From Macrococcoides epidermidis (lineage in GTDB: Bacteria; Bacillota; Bacilli; Staphylococcales; Staphylococcaceae): a stretch of DNA of 64,000 bases. The translations under genes and the position numbers were made by a program. The DNA lies in the NCBI RefSeq assembly GCF_042659445.1, contig NZ_JBHSSR010000001.1; one strand, given 5' to 3'. Under the pieces are notes generated by a model. That model saw only the letters and a program-made list of their open reading frames with translations, did not search any database and had not been told where the DNA came from. Positions within the stretch are counted from its first letter, which is position 1, and every line of letters starts with the position of its first letter. Positions 53,843 to 62,492 of the stretch are shown here, in pieces.

Positions 53843-54558
53843 TTAGATTAATAAGAACGATAGGGACAATCATTGGGTATGCAGCTTTAGTCACGCCAAA
53901 ATTAAACGGTGTAAAAAATTCATTAACCCAATATGATACTGTTGCTGAACAAGATTTAGTAACAAATCAATATCCGAAAAGATGGGCCAGTAAAATATTA
54001 AGAACAGCCGGCGTAAAAGTAAATATTCACGGCAATCAAAATTATCCAGAAAATGGTGTGTTATTTATTTCAAACCATGAAGGTAATTTTGATATTCCTG
54101 TGCTAATTTATGCCATCAATAAACCATTTGGGTTCGTCTCAAAAGTGGAAGTGAAGAAAATTCCATTTTTACATAAGTGGATGGATTTATTAAATTGTAT
54201 CTATCTCGATAGGACGGATCGTCGTTCATCAATTCAAATGATTCGAGATGGGGTCGCATCATTAAAAGCAGGACATAGTATTATGATTTTCCCTGAAGGT
54301 ACGCGTAGTAAGGGGAATGGTATGGCAGAGTTTAAAGCGGGATCATTCAAACTTGCAAAAAGTGCTGGAGTAGCAATCGTTCCTATAGCTATTAAAGGTA
54401 CTTCTGAACTGATGGAAAAATATAATAGTAAAAGAATTGTACCTGGTCAGGTTGATGTCACGATATTAGATGCAATTGAACCAGAAATATTCGATCGTTA
54501 TTCTTTACAGGAAGTTGCTAATCTTGTACATGAGCGTATAGAATCAGTAATAAAATAA
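53839..54558 (+). CDS. 1-acyl-glycerol-3-phosphate acyltransferase family (PlsC-like)
   Basis: 239 aa. Acyltransferase box I SNHEGNFDIPV (H-x4-D, near residue 78) and box III FPEGTRSKGNG near 150; N-terminal hydrophobic stretch can anchor it to the membrane. It probably acylates lysophosphatidate. Overlaps dfrA by 4 bases. A second, main plsC may exist elsewhere. Confidence 0.9.
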   Translation: MIRLIRTIGTIIGYAALVTPKLNGVKNSLTQYDTVAEQDLVTNQYPKRWASKILRTAGVKVNIHGNQNYPENGVLFISNHEGNFDIPVLIYAINKPFGFVSKVEVKKIPFLHKWMDLLNCIYLDRTDRRSSIQMIRDGVASLKAGHSIMIFPEGTRSKGNGMAEFKAGSFKLAKSAGVAIVPIAIKGTSELMEKYNSKRIVPGQVDVTILDAIEPEIFDRYSLQEVANLVHERIESVIK

Positions 54559-54579
54559 CAACAGATATCGAGGGATAAA

Positions 54580-55425
54580 ATGAGTAAAATAAAATTGATA
54601 GTAGATTCAACACATGATTTACCTCAGCAATATTTAGATGACCATGGCATTGTACAGGTGCCTTTAAATATTGTGATGGATGGCAAGACATATTTAGATC
54701 AGGAAGAAATTACATCTGAGGAATATTTGAAACAACTCGTTACTTTAAAGGATATTCCTAAAACAAGTCAGCCGCCTACAGGAAAGTTTGCTGAAATTTA
54801 TGAAAAATATATAGAGGAAGGTTATGAAATATTAAGCCTACATATGACGCATCGATTAAGTGGTACTGTAGGAAGTGCACAAACAGCTGCAGGTATGGTG
54901 AATGGTAAAGTGACTGTTGTTGATAGTGGGTTTATTGCGCAATCATATGGATTTATCATTCAAAATGTGGCCGAACTTATCATCAAACATAAATCAATGG
55001 ATGAAATCGTAGCTGCTATTGATACGATGAAGCATCAATCTCGCTTATTTTTGGTAATTAGTCAACTTGATTACTTAAGAAAAGGCGGACGTATCTCTCG
55101 TGGTAAGGGATTTATAGGTGGATTGATGAATTTAAAACCGGTAGCAGAAGTAATTGATGGAGAGATACAAGTGATACAAAATGCCCGCACACAAAATGCA
55201 GTCGTAAAATTATTGACGAAAGAAGTTGCAAAAATGGCTGATGACTATAAATATTTACGTATTGGTATTTCACAAGCGGATGCAATGGAACTATTAGAGA
55301 AAATTAAAGCTTCTATTGAACAATACACAGACGAGAAAATTTCTGTTAATACTACAACGCCAATTGTATCAACGCATACTGGGCCGGGTGCAATAGGATT
55401 GTCGGTATTTGGATATAATGACTAA
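54580..55425 (+). CDS. DegV-family fatty-acid-binding protein (FakB-like)
   Basis: 281 aa. DegV fold: IVDSTHDLPQQYLDDHGI near the N-terminus, TSQPPTGKFAEIY near 65, SLHMTHRLSGTVGSAQTAA near 95, and GPGAIGL near the end. Such proteins bind a fatty acid and, as FakB, present it to the kinase FakA. Its neighbour PlsC-like enzyme fits lipid metabolism. Overlaps the next gene by 8 bases. Confidence 0.92.
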   Translation: MSKIKLIVDSTHDLPQQYLDDHGIVQVPLNIVMDGKTYLDQEEITSEEYLKQLVTLKDIPKTSQPPTGKFAEIYEKYIEEGYEILSLHMTHRLSGTVGSAQTAAGMVNGKVTVVDSGFIAQSYGFIIQNVAELIIKHKSMDEIVAAIDTMKHQSRLFLVISQLDYLRKGGRISRGKGFIGGLMNLKPVAEVIDGEIQVIQNARTQNAVVKLLTKEVAKMADDYKYLRIGISQADAMELLEKIKASIEQYTDEKISVNTTTPIVSTHTGPGAIGLSVFGYND

Positions 55426-55969
55426 AGCGATAAAACATCCTGTTTGGTTTATTTTGTTTATTTTATTATTGTGCATAAATATTTATTCAATATTTTGGGC
55501 AAGACAAATATTTTCTGAACCTTTTCAAATTAAAGCTATACCTTCATTTGAGATGGGTTCAAAGGATCAGATGATTTTATCGGAAAAAACCATCAAGCAT
55601 TTTATTACAATGGATGATAAAAATACAAAGATTAAATTAAAAGATCACTTCATTTGGATTGATGCTAAATCAAAATTTATGACTTTAGATGTACAAACTA
55701 AAATAAAAACAACGCCAAAAGTTATTGCACCTGGGGTTCTTGCTTTAAATATAGAGCGTATAGACATCGGACGTCTACCTTTATCAAAACAAAAAGCTTT
55801 GCGTATTGTTGATAAATATGGTGATTTGCCTAAAGAAGTCACATTGGATGAAGAAAATAAGCGTTTCATCTATACTCTAGGTATACAAGAAGTTGGCGAT
55901 ACAAAAATTTTACTGAAAAAAATTGATAATGAGAAAGCGTGGCACTTCGATTTAAAAATAAAGGAGTGA
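55418..55969 (+). CDS. YpmS-like membrane-anchored protein (DUF2140)
   Basis: 183 aa: cytosolic MTKAIKHP, one membrane helix (about residues 9-30), then an outside domain. Family YpmS of B. subtilis, which lies near degV-type and msr genes there too. Start ATG 55418 inside the end of degV; an earlier in-frame TTG at 55409 is less likely. Function unknown. Confidence 0.78.
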   Translation: MTKAIKHPVWFILFILLLCINIYSIFWARQIFSEPFQIKAIPSFEMGSKDQMILSEKTIKHFITMDDKNTKIKLKDHFIWIDAKSKFMTLDVQTKIKTTPKVIAPGVLALNIERIDIGRLPLSKQKALRIVDKYGDLPKEVTLDEENKRFIYTLGIQEVGDTKILLKKIDNEKAWHFDLKIKE

Positions 55970-55973
55970 TTGG

Positions 55974-56501
55974 ATGGCATTAGCAACTTTAGCAGGTGGA
56001 TGCTTTTGGTGTATGGTTAAACCATTTCACCAGTTTAATGGTATCATGTCTGTAGTGAGTGGGTATAGTGGTGGACACGTAGAAAATCCTACTTACGAAG
56101 CGGTTTGTACAAATACTACTGGTCACCGTGAAGCAGTTCAAATCTCTTATGATGAAAATATTATAAGTTACCAGGAAATTCTGGATATATACTTTAAAAC
56201 TTTTGATCCTACTGATAACGAAGGACAATTCTTTGATAGAGGCGAAAGTTATACACCAGCAATTTTTATTCATAACGATGAACAAAAACAAATCGCAGAA
56301 ACAGTGATTCAAAAGTTAAATGAAGCTAAAATATTTAAAAAACCGGTATCTACACCAATAATACCGTATAAAAATTTTTATCCTGCAGAAGCATATCATC
56401 AGGATTATTATAAAAAAGCACCTTCACATTATGCTGCGTACAGTGAGGGTTCTGGACGAAAAGGATTTATTAAATCACACTGGGGTGAACAGGATGCTTA
56501 A
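55974..56501 (+). CDS. msrA: Peptide methionine-S-sulfoxide reductase MsrA
   Basis: Repairs the S-isomer of oxidised methionine. GCFWC with catalytic Cys10, the usual GYSGGHVENPTYEAVC block, and NEGQFFDRGESYTPAIF. 175 aa. RBS AAGGAGTG 5' of the ATG. Overlaps msrB by 8 bases. Confidence 0.95.
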   Translation: MALATLAGGCFWCMVKPFHQFNGIMSVVSGYSGGHVENPTYEAVCTNTTGHREAVQISYDENIISYQEILDIYFKTFDPTDNEGQFFDRGESYTPAIFIHNDEQKQIAETVIQKLNEAKIFKKPVSTPIIPYKNFYPAEAYHQDYYKKAPSHYAAYSEGSGRKGFIKSHWGEQDA

Positions 56502-56919
56502 AAAAGATATCAATGAACTAAATGAAATGGAATATTACGTTACGAAGCAAAATGGTACTGAGCCACCATTTGAAAATGAATACTGGAATCATTTTGAAAA
56601 AGGGATATATGTGGATAAAGTGAGCGGAAAACCGCTATTTACTTCAAATGATAAATTTGATTCTTCTTGTGGATGGCCATCTTTTTCAAAAGCAATAAGT
56701 GATGAAGAGATTATTGAATTAGTCGATAAGTCTTTCGGAATGACACGAACAGAGGTCAGAACTGAACTTAGTGATATTCATCTTGGTCATGTATTTAACG
56801 ATGGTCCAAAAGATAAAGGTGGATTAAGATACTGTATTAATTCAGCAAGTATTCAATTTATACCATACGAGAAATTAGAAGCATTAGGTTATTCTGAGTA
56901 TATAAAAGTATTAGATTAA
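56494..56919 (+). CDS. msrB: Peptide methionine-R-sulfoxide reductase MsrB
   Basis: Repairs the R-isomer. Catalytic Cys114 in GLRYCINSAS and possible resolving Cys59 in SSCGWPSFSK; the CxxC pairs of zinc-type MsrB are absent, so this is the zinc-free form. Other blocks: GTEPPFENEYWNHFEKG, LSDIHLGHVFNDGP. 141 aa. Start ATG 56494 overlaps msrA. Confidence 0.95.
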   Translation: MLKKDINELNEMEYYVTKQNGTEPPFENEYWNHFEKGIYVDKVSGKPLFTSNDKFDSSCGWPSFSKAISDEEIIELVDKSFGMTRTEVRTELSDIHLGHVFNDGPKDKGGLRYCINSASIQFIPYEKLEALGYSEYIKVLD

Positions 56920-56977
56920 TATTTATTGGGTATGATAAACATAATTAACAAAATAAATTTGTATTGGAGGAATTATT

Positions 56978-57478
56978 ATGTTCAAAAAAATGTTTGGTAA
57001 AGGTGAAGAAGCTTCAAAAAAAATTGAAATTAAGGCGCCGATTACAGGTAAGTATGTAGCGATTGAAAATATACCTGATCCTGTGTTTGCACAAAAGATG
57101 ATGGGTGAAGGTTTTGGTATTGAACCTTCGGAAGGCAAAGTTGTATCCCCAATAGATGGGGAAATCGTCAATGTATTCCCAACAAAACATGCTATTGGTA
57201 TTAAAGCAAATAATGGTCTGGAAGTACTTATCCATGTTGGTTTAGAAACTGTTGCAATGAACGGAGAAGGATTTGACGCTTTAGTAAGTGCTGGCGATAA
57301 AGTAAAAGTTGGTGATGCGTTATTAGATTTTGATATTAATTTAATTCAAGAAAAAGCTTCATCTATTATTTCACCAGTTATCATTACAAATTCTGATGTG
57401 ATTAATCAATTGGATACATTAAATAGTGATTTATTAGCTCGTGGTGAAACAACTGTTTTATCAGTTGAAGTAAAATAA
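56978..57478 (+). CDS. crr: PTS glucose-type EIIA protein
   Basis: 166-aa cytosolic EIIA-Glc. His71 (PTKHAIGI) and the phosphorylated His86 (LIHVGLET) are both present; VSPIDGEIV lies before them. A free-standing EIIA serves several sugar EII complexes. Strong RBS GGAGGAATT. Last base coincides with the start of the next gene. Confidence 0.93.
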   Translation: MFKKMFGKGEEASKKIEIKAPITGKYVAIENIPDPVFAQKMMGEGFGIEPSEGKVVSPIDGEIVNVFPTKHAIGIKANNGLEVLIHVGLETVAMNGEGFDALVSAGDKVKVGDALLDFDINLIQEKASSIISPVIITNSDVINQLDTLNSDLLARGETTVLSVEVK

Positions 57479-57699
57479 TGAAGCAAAGTTCTTTTTATCA
57501 TTACGCATTAACTGAACGCGGTGCAAAAAATGAATTTGGTATTTTTGCTGAAGCTGTATTCAATGATTTAATGTTTCCTAAAGAAAATCTTGATTTTGAA
57601 AAATTGTCAACATATATAGAAGAATATGGTTCTTCTGATATGTCACTTTCTACATTTGATAAAATGTACGAAGCATATCAGGAATGGTTAAATTTTTAG
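57478..57699 (+). CDS. YozE-family protein (SAM-like fold)
   Basis: 73 aa, matching the YozE/UPF0346 family: SFYHYALTERGAKNEFGIFAE, then a DYPEHEEDF-type block replaced by ENLDFEKLSTYIEEY, ending DKMYEAYQEWL. Small helical protein of unknown function. Starts at the last base of the crr stop (TAATG). Confidence 0.87.
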   Translation: MKQSSFYHYALTERGAKNEFGIFAEAVFNDLMFPKENLDFEKLSTYIEEYGSSDMSLSTFDKMYEAYQEWLNF

Positions 57700-57730
57700 C
57701 ATGTATCATTTGATACGTGCTTTATTTTTT
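57698..57730 (+). terminator. Terminator after the YozE gene
   Basis: Stem AGCATGTATCA / TGATACGTGCT (one G-T pair), 2-nt loop, then T-rich tail. Confidence 0.85.
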
Positions 57731-57779
57731 GTTTTTTTATATACTATTGAAATAAACTTAAATTAATTGGATGTGAAAT

Positions 57780-59261
57780 ATGTTGAACCATGACAAAAAT
57801 GATTTTGATCAATCAAATGAAGAAAATGACAAAAAGATAAAAAGAAATTACGTGATTTCCCCTTTTAAATTTATAATGATGATTGTGTCGACAATCATCA
57901 TTACTGCTGCGATTACTGCATTCTCAATCTTAAGTGGCAATGAAAAAATCATTACAGATGATTCTCCGAAACGTAGTGAATTTGTAAAACTTTATCATGT
58001 TTATGATACTTTAAACCAGGATTACTATAAAGATGTAAAAAAAGAAGACCTCGTCGATGCAGCTATTAAAGGGATGGTTAGTGGATTAAAAGATCCTTAT
58101 AGTGAATATATGACAGAAAAAGAACAAAGTGAATTTTCTGAATCGATGCAAGGTGATTTTCAAGGTATTGGAGCAGAAGTTGAACAAAAGGATGGAAAAA
58201 TCTTAATCTCAAGTCCGATTAAGGGTGCACCAGCATATAAGGCAGGTATTAAACCAAATGATATCATCTTAGCAATTAATGGTAAGACCATTGAAGGATG
58301 GAATACACAGCAAGTTGTCAATAAAATACGTGGTAAAAAGGGAACAGATGTCGTTTTAACCATTAAACGTGGGTCACAGGATCCATTTAAAGTAACGATA
58401 ACACGTGATAAAATCCATATGAACAGTGTTACTTCAAAAATTACAAAAGATAAAACTGCTATTATTACAGTGACAAAATTCCAGGAAAAAACTTCAACAG
58501 AATTTCATGATGCGCTGAAAAACATGCATGAAAAAGGTATGAAACGTTTAGTCATTGATTTACGCAATAATCCTGGTGGTTATCTGGATGAAGCTACTAA
58601 GATGGCGAATGAGTTTCTTGATAAAGGTGATACCATTTTATATACAGAAAATAAACAAGGTGATAAAAAGAATCTGACAGCGAAAAATCCTGCCAATCCA
58701 ATCACAAAGGATTTGAAAACAGTGATCCTGCTTAATGAAGGTTCGGCGAGTGCTTCAGAAGTATTTGCTGAAGCAATGCGTGAAAATGATAAATCAGAAA
58801 TTGTTGGAACGAAATCATTTGGTAAAGGTATCGTTCAGACTGCAACGCCTTATAAAGATAAATCGAGGTTGAAATATACACAAATGAAATGGTTAACGCC
58901 TAAAGAGAACTGGATTCATAAAAAAGGAATTGTACCAGATGTTGAAGCAAAATTACCTGCATATACGAATGCGCAAATATTAGATCCAGATACAGTGCTG
59001 AGTCTTGGTGAAAAAGGTAATAATATTAAATCTTTAGAGTTAGGACTAAAAGCTCTAGGGTATAATCCTGGTAAAATAGACACTGTATTTGATAGCAAGA
59101 CTGAACAAGCAATTATTGATTTCCAGACAGACAAAGATTTAACGATCAATGGTCAATTCAGTGGCAAAACAACTGAAAAGTTTACTGAATTATTAATGAA
59201 AAAAGTTCAGACTGATGATACACAATTAAAAACAGCAATAAAAGAAGCAAAATCAAAATAA
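57780..59261 (+). CDS. ctpA: C-terminal processing peptidase CtpA (S41)
   Basis: 493 aa. One membrane anchor (about 31-52), PDZ domain (about 128-205; KGAPAYKAGIKPNDIILAING), S41 protease domain with Ser in GSASA (321-325) and Lys349 (SFGKG), and a C-terminal peptidoglycan-binding helical domain (about 405-475). It trims protein C-termini outside the membrane; matches S. aureus CtpA. Followed by murG after 13 bases. Confidence 0.94.
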   Translation: MLNHDKNDFDQSNEENDKKIKRNYVISPFKFIMMIVSTIIITAAITAFSILSGNEKIITDDSPKRSEFVKLYHVYDTLNQDYYKDVKKEDLVDAAIKGMVSGLKDPYSEYMTEKEQSEFSESMQGDFQGIGAEVEQKDGKILISSPIKGAPAYKAGIKPNDIILAINGKTIEGWNTQQVVNKIRGKKGTDVVLTIKRGSQDPFKVTITRDKIHMNSVTSKITKDKTAIITVTKFQEKTSTEFHDALKNMHEKGMKRLVIDLRNNPGGYLDEATKMANEFLDKGDTILYTENKQGDKKNLTAKNPANPITKDLKTVILLNEGSASASEVFAEAMRENDKSEIVGTKSFGKGIVQTATPYKDKSRLKYTQMKWLTPKENWIHKKGIVPDVEAKLPAYTNAQILDPDTVLSLGEKGNNIKSLELGLKALGYNPGKIDTVFDSKTEQAIIDFQTDKDLTINGQFSGKTTEKFTELLMKKVQTDDTQLKTAIKEAKSK

Positions 59262-59274
59262 TGGAGTGAAAAGA

Positions 59275-60339
59275 ATGAAAATTGCATTTACGGGTGGGGG
59301 AACGATTGGTCATGTCGCTGTTAACATGGCTTTAATTCCTAAAGCAGAAGCGCAGAGGATTGAATGTATATATATCGGTTCTAAAAATGGGATAGAAAAA
59401 GATGAAATTACAAAACGATTTCCAAACGTTAAATATTATGGCATCTCGAGTGGAAAATTACGCAGATATATCTCTGCTGAAAATCTTAAGGATATCTTTA
59501 AAGTTCAAAAAGGCGTATTAGATGCATTGCGTGTTTTAAAAAGAGAAAAACCGGATATAGTATTTTCAAAAGGTGGATTTGTTGCTGTTCCTGTTACAAT
59601 TGCTGCAAAAATGCTTAATATTAAAACTATTATCCATGAATCTGATGTAACACCAGGACTCGCTAATAAATTAGCATTAAAGTTCGCGAATAGATTCTAT
59701 ACGACATTTGAAGAAACTTTAAAATATGTTCCTAGAGAAAAATCTGATTATGTTGGCGGTATTATTCGCGATGATTTATTTTCTGGAGACGCTTTAAAAG
59801 CTTATCAAATCACACAATTTAATCGTGATAAGAAAGTACTTATGATTATGGGTGGTTCACTTGGTTCTAAGATTATTAATCAAGTTGTACGAGATAATTT
59901 AGATATTTTATTAAAAAAATATCAAATTATACATCTTGTGGGTCGTGGTAATCTAGATATTTCAATTCAAAAAAATGGTTATTATCAGAGAGAATTTGTC
60001 TCTGAAGAGTTAATGCATCTTTACAAAATTACAGATATTATGATTTCACGTGCTGGTTCAAACGCACTTTATGAATTTTTAGCATTAAAGAAACCGATGA
60101 TATTAATTCCACTCGGTTTAGATCAAAGCCGAGGCGATCAAATTGAAAATGCCAAGATTTTTAAATCTAAAGGTTTTGCAGAAGTTTTACATGAATCTGA
60201 ATTAAATAGTCAGAATATAATCAATACGATTGAAAAAGTAGAAAAAAATTATTCTGAAATAAAAAATAAAATGCATGCTGAACAGGTTACATATACAGCA
60301 GAAACCCTTTTAGAAAAAATTATATTTGATGCCAAGTAG
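59275..60339 (+). CDS. murG: UDP-GlcNAc:undecaprenyl-PP-MurNAc-pentapeptide transferase MurG
   Basis: Forms lipid II on the inner membrane face. 354 aa GT28: FTGGGTIGHVAVNMAL at the N-terminus, SKGGFVAVPV, HESDVTPGLANKL near 120, GGSLGSKIIN, and the UDP-GlcNAc site RAGSNALYEFLALKKPMILIPL near 262. ATG 59275 has GGAGTG just upstream. In Bacillus murG is in the dcw cluster; in Staphylococcus it lies away from it, as here. Confidence 0.95.
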   Translation: MKIAFTGGGTIGHVAVNMALIPKAEAQRIECIYIGSKNGIEKDEITKRFPNVKYYGISSGKLRRYISAENLKDIFKVQKGVLDALRVLKREKPDIVFSKGGFVAVPVTIAAKMLNIKTIIHESDVTPGLANKLALKFANRFYTTFEETLKYVPREKSDYVGGIIRDDLFSGDALKAYQITQFNRDKKVLMIMGGSLGSKIINQVVRDNLDILLKKYQIIHLVGRGNLDISIQKNGYYQREFVSEELMHLYKITDIMISRAGSNALYEFLALKKPMILIPLGLDQSRGDQIENAKIFKSKGFAEVLHESELNSQNIINTIEKVEKNYSEIKNKMHAEQVTYTAETLLEKIIFDAK

Positions 60340-60349
60340 GAGAGATAAT

Positions 60350-60970
60350 ATGTCGAGAGCGAGAAGAATTACCTTAATTTTAATATTTAGTTTTATTTTT
60401 GGCGTAATAGCTTTTTTCCATGAATCAAGACTAGGTAAATGGATTGATAATGAAGTATATGAATTTATATATTCTTCTGAAAGTTTTATTACAACGTCTA
60501 TCATGCTCGGATTTACTAAAGTGGGTGAAGTCTGGGCAATGATAGCATTAAGTTTACTAGTAGTTGCATATCTTATGCTGAAAAAATTAAAGATAGAAGC
60601 GTTATTTTTTGCACTATCTATGATTCTATCAGGTACATTAAATCCTTTATTAAAGAATATTTTCGATAGAGAACGTCCAACTTTACTTCGTCTAATCGAT
60701 ATTACTGGATTTAGCTTCCCGAGTGGTCATGCAATGGGGTCAACCGCATTTTTTGGAAGCCTCGCATATCTTTTTAGTAAAAGTGATCGTAAGTTAAAAC
60801 CATATTTGATTGGATTATGTGTGTTTACAATTATCATGATTTCTTCAAGTAGAGTCTATCTAGGTGTTCATTATCCGACAGATATCATTGCCGGAATTGT
60901 AGGTGGTATTGTTTGTATTCTTTTATCTCAAACAATTTTGCATAAAGTAATTGACAATCGTTCTCAATAA
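60350..60970 (+). CDS. PAP2-family phosphatase (PgpB-like)
   Basis: 206 aa, about five membrane helices. Phosphatase motifs: KNIFDRERPT (motif I), FPSGHA (II), SSRVYLGVHYPTDI (III with the catalytic His). It dephosphorylates lipid phosphates, perhaps undecaprenyl-PP or phosphatidylglycerol-P. Start ATG 60350 follows AGGAGAG. The last codons overlap the promoter of the sRNA below. S. aureus has pgpB before arlR, the same place. Confidence 0.9.
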   Translation: MSRARRITLILIFSFIFGVIAFFHESRLGKWIDNEVYEFIYSSESFITTSIMLGFTKVGEVWAMIALSLLVVAYLMLKKLKIEALFFALSMILSGTLNPLLKNIFDRERPTLLRLIDITGFSFPSGHAMGSTAFFGSLAYLFSKSDRKLKPYLIGLCVFTIIMISSSRVYLGVHYPTDIIAGIVGGIVCILLSQTILHKVIDNRSQ

Positions 60971-60999
60971 GGTATAATAGTTATTGAAAATGGTTCTCA
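60951..60999 (+). promoter_or_regulatory. Promoter with two Fur-box-like sites
   Basis: TTGACA (60951-60956), 16-bp spacer, TATAAT (60973-60978): both hexamers are consensus. Two 7-1-7 elements resemble TGATAAT-N-ATTATCA: TGACAATCGTTCTCA (60952-60966, across the -35 and spacer) and TGAAAATGGTTCTCA (60985-60999, near +1), each matching 11 of 14 positions and 33 bp apart. Repression by Fur with iron is inferred. Confidence 0.72.
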
Positions 61000-61091
61000 A
61001 TTGAAGAGTTCCCCCTCTAGTAGAACATTTTCAATTAACCCCCCAATATTTTGCCCATACACTCCTGACTTTGCCCAGTCAGGAGTTTTTT
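60985..61091 (+). ncRNA. isrR: Fur-regulated C-rich small RNA, IsrR-type candidate
   Basis: About 107 nt from the inferred +1 to the terminator; no ORF with RBS. Structure by eye: a 5' stem pairing 60983-60997 with 61022-61035, whose loop holds CCCCCTC (61011-61017); a single-stranded stretch with CCCCCC (61039-61044) and GCCC (61053-61056); and a terminator hairpin with GCCC in its loop. C-rich single strands pairing to Shine-Dalgarno sequences are how FsrA (Bacillus) and IsrR (S. aureus) block translation of iron-using proteins. As I recall, isrR lies between pgpB and arlR, matching this site. Confidence 0.75.
61061..61091 (+). terminator. Terminator of the C-rich sRNA
   Basis: Perfect 10-bp stem ACTCCTGACT (61061-61070) / AGTCAGGAGT (61077-61086), 6-nt loop TTGCCC, then a T run. 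Confidence 0.93.
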
Positions 61092-61192
61092 GTGTTGATT
61101 TTTATTTCTTTGTAAATTTTAATCATAAACATATGAATTTTCTTAATTTCTTGATATGATTTTGCTATATCACAGAAAAAGAAGGTGCCACA

Positions 61193-61792
61193 GTGACAAT
61201 TAACGTATTTGAATCTGTCGTGTTAGAGAATGAAAGAATTAAATTAATACCGATGCAAATTGAACATGCGAAAGATCTTCATGAAATCAACCATGAATCA
61301 ATTTGGAGTTATATGTTATTTAAAGCGACAGATATGGATTTAATGGAACAATGGGTCATTGACGCGGTGCATTTAAGAGAAAAGATGAAATCTATTCCTT
61401 TTATCGTCGTAATGAAAGAAACAAATGAAGTAGTTGGTTCTACGCGAATAAAAGAGATAGATTATGATAATGATAGTTGTGAAATTGGAACGACCTGGTT
61501 TGGTGTGAAAGCACAAAAAACTTATGTTAATACAGATAGTAAGTTTTTACTATTGGAATTCTGTTTTGAAACATTAAATATGGTACGTGTTCAAATTAGA
61601 GCAGATGAGCGCAATGAACGTTCTAATAGAGCGATAGAACGATTAGGTTTTCAAAAAGAAGGTGTTATTCGTAAAGAACGTAATCTAGATGGTGTGAGAA
61701 GAAATTTAATTATTTATTCAATCATTGATGATGAATGGCCAGATGTGAAAGAAAATATTAAACAAATTCAGGAGAAATACAACAAGAAATAG
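61193..61792 (+). CDS. GNAT acetyltransferase (RimJ/RimL-like)
   Basis: 199 aa. Typical N-terminal LENERIKLIPMQIEHAKDL, IPFIVVMKETNEVVGSTRI, and acetyl-CoA region RVQIRADERNERSNRAIERLGFQKEGVIRKE. It may acetylate protein N-termini or small molecules; substrate unknown. Start is GTG 61193 with AAGGTG upstream. The gene sits between the sRNA and arlR; I do not recall it there in S. aureus. Confidence 0.87.
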   Translation: MTINVFESVVLENERIKLIPMQIEHAKDLHEINHESIWSYMLFKATDMDLMEQWVIDAVHLREKMKSIPFIVVMKETNEVVGSTRIKEIDYDNDSCEIGTTWFGVKAQKTYVNTDSKFLLLEFCFETLNMVRVQIRADERNERSNRAIERLGFQKEGVIRKERNLDGVRRNLIIYSIIDDEWPDVKENIKQIQEKYNKK

Positions 61793-61811
61793 CTTTTTAG
61801 GAGTTGGTGAT

Positions 61812-62492
61812 TTGCATAGTATTTTAATTATAGAAGATGAAGAAAATTTAGCCCGTTTTATTCAGTTAGAATTGATGCATGAAAGTTATGATGTCGGTGT
61901 CGTTTATGATGGTGAAGCTGGACTTGAAGAAGCAATAAGAAATGACTATGACTGTATACTTTTGGATTTAATGCTACCTAAAATTAATGGCTTAGAAGTA
62001 TGTAGGAAACTTAGAAAAGTGAAAGATACTCCAGTAATTATAATTACAGCGAAAGGTGATACTTACGATAAAGTCATTGGTTTGGATTATGGTGCAGATG
62101 ATTATATCGTAAAACCTTTTGATATAGAAGAGTTACTTGCGAGAATAAGGGTGATTTTACGTCGTCAACAGCAACCGAAGAATGATATTGTTGAAGAAAA
62201 TATCTTACAAATTGATCAAATGAAGATCAATCTTGATGCATTCTCAGTTTCGATTGACGAAAAAGTACTTGAATTAACAAAGACTGAATTTGAACTGCTT
62301 AAGCTACTTGTAGAGAATAAAAAACATGTATTGACTAGAGAACAGATTCTGACAAGTGTCTGGGGTTATGAAAGTGAAGTTGAGACAAATGTAGTTGATG
62401 TGTACATAAGATATTTAAGAAATAAACTTAAACCATTTCAATATCATAAGCTGATAGAAACCGTCCGCGGCGTAGGTTATGTCATACGATGA
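61812..62492 (+). CDS. arlR: Response regulator ArlR
   Basis: OmpR-type regulator, 226 aa. Receiver: IIEDEENLARF, phospho-acceptor Asp52 (LLDLMLP), Lys in VKPFDIEEL; DNA-binding winged helix from about 130 (LTKTEFELLKLL, YIRYLRNKL). Very close to S. aureus ArlR, which controls adhesion, autolysis and virulence genes. TTG start at 61812 with AGGAGT 8 nt upstream. Overlaps arlS by 4 bases (ATGA). Confidence 0.95.
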   Translation: MHSILIIEDEENLARFIQLELMHESYDVGVVYDGEAGLEEAIRNDYDCILLDLMLPKINGLEVCRKLRKVKDTPVIIITAKGDTYDKVIGLDYGADDYIVKPFDIEELLARIRVILRRQQQPKNDIVEENILQIDQMKINLDAFSVSIDEKVLELTKTEFELLKLLVENKKHVLTREQILTSVWGYESEVETNVVDVYIRYLRNKLKPFQYHKLIETVRGVGYVIR

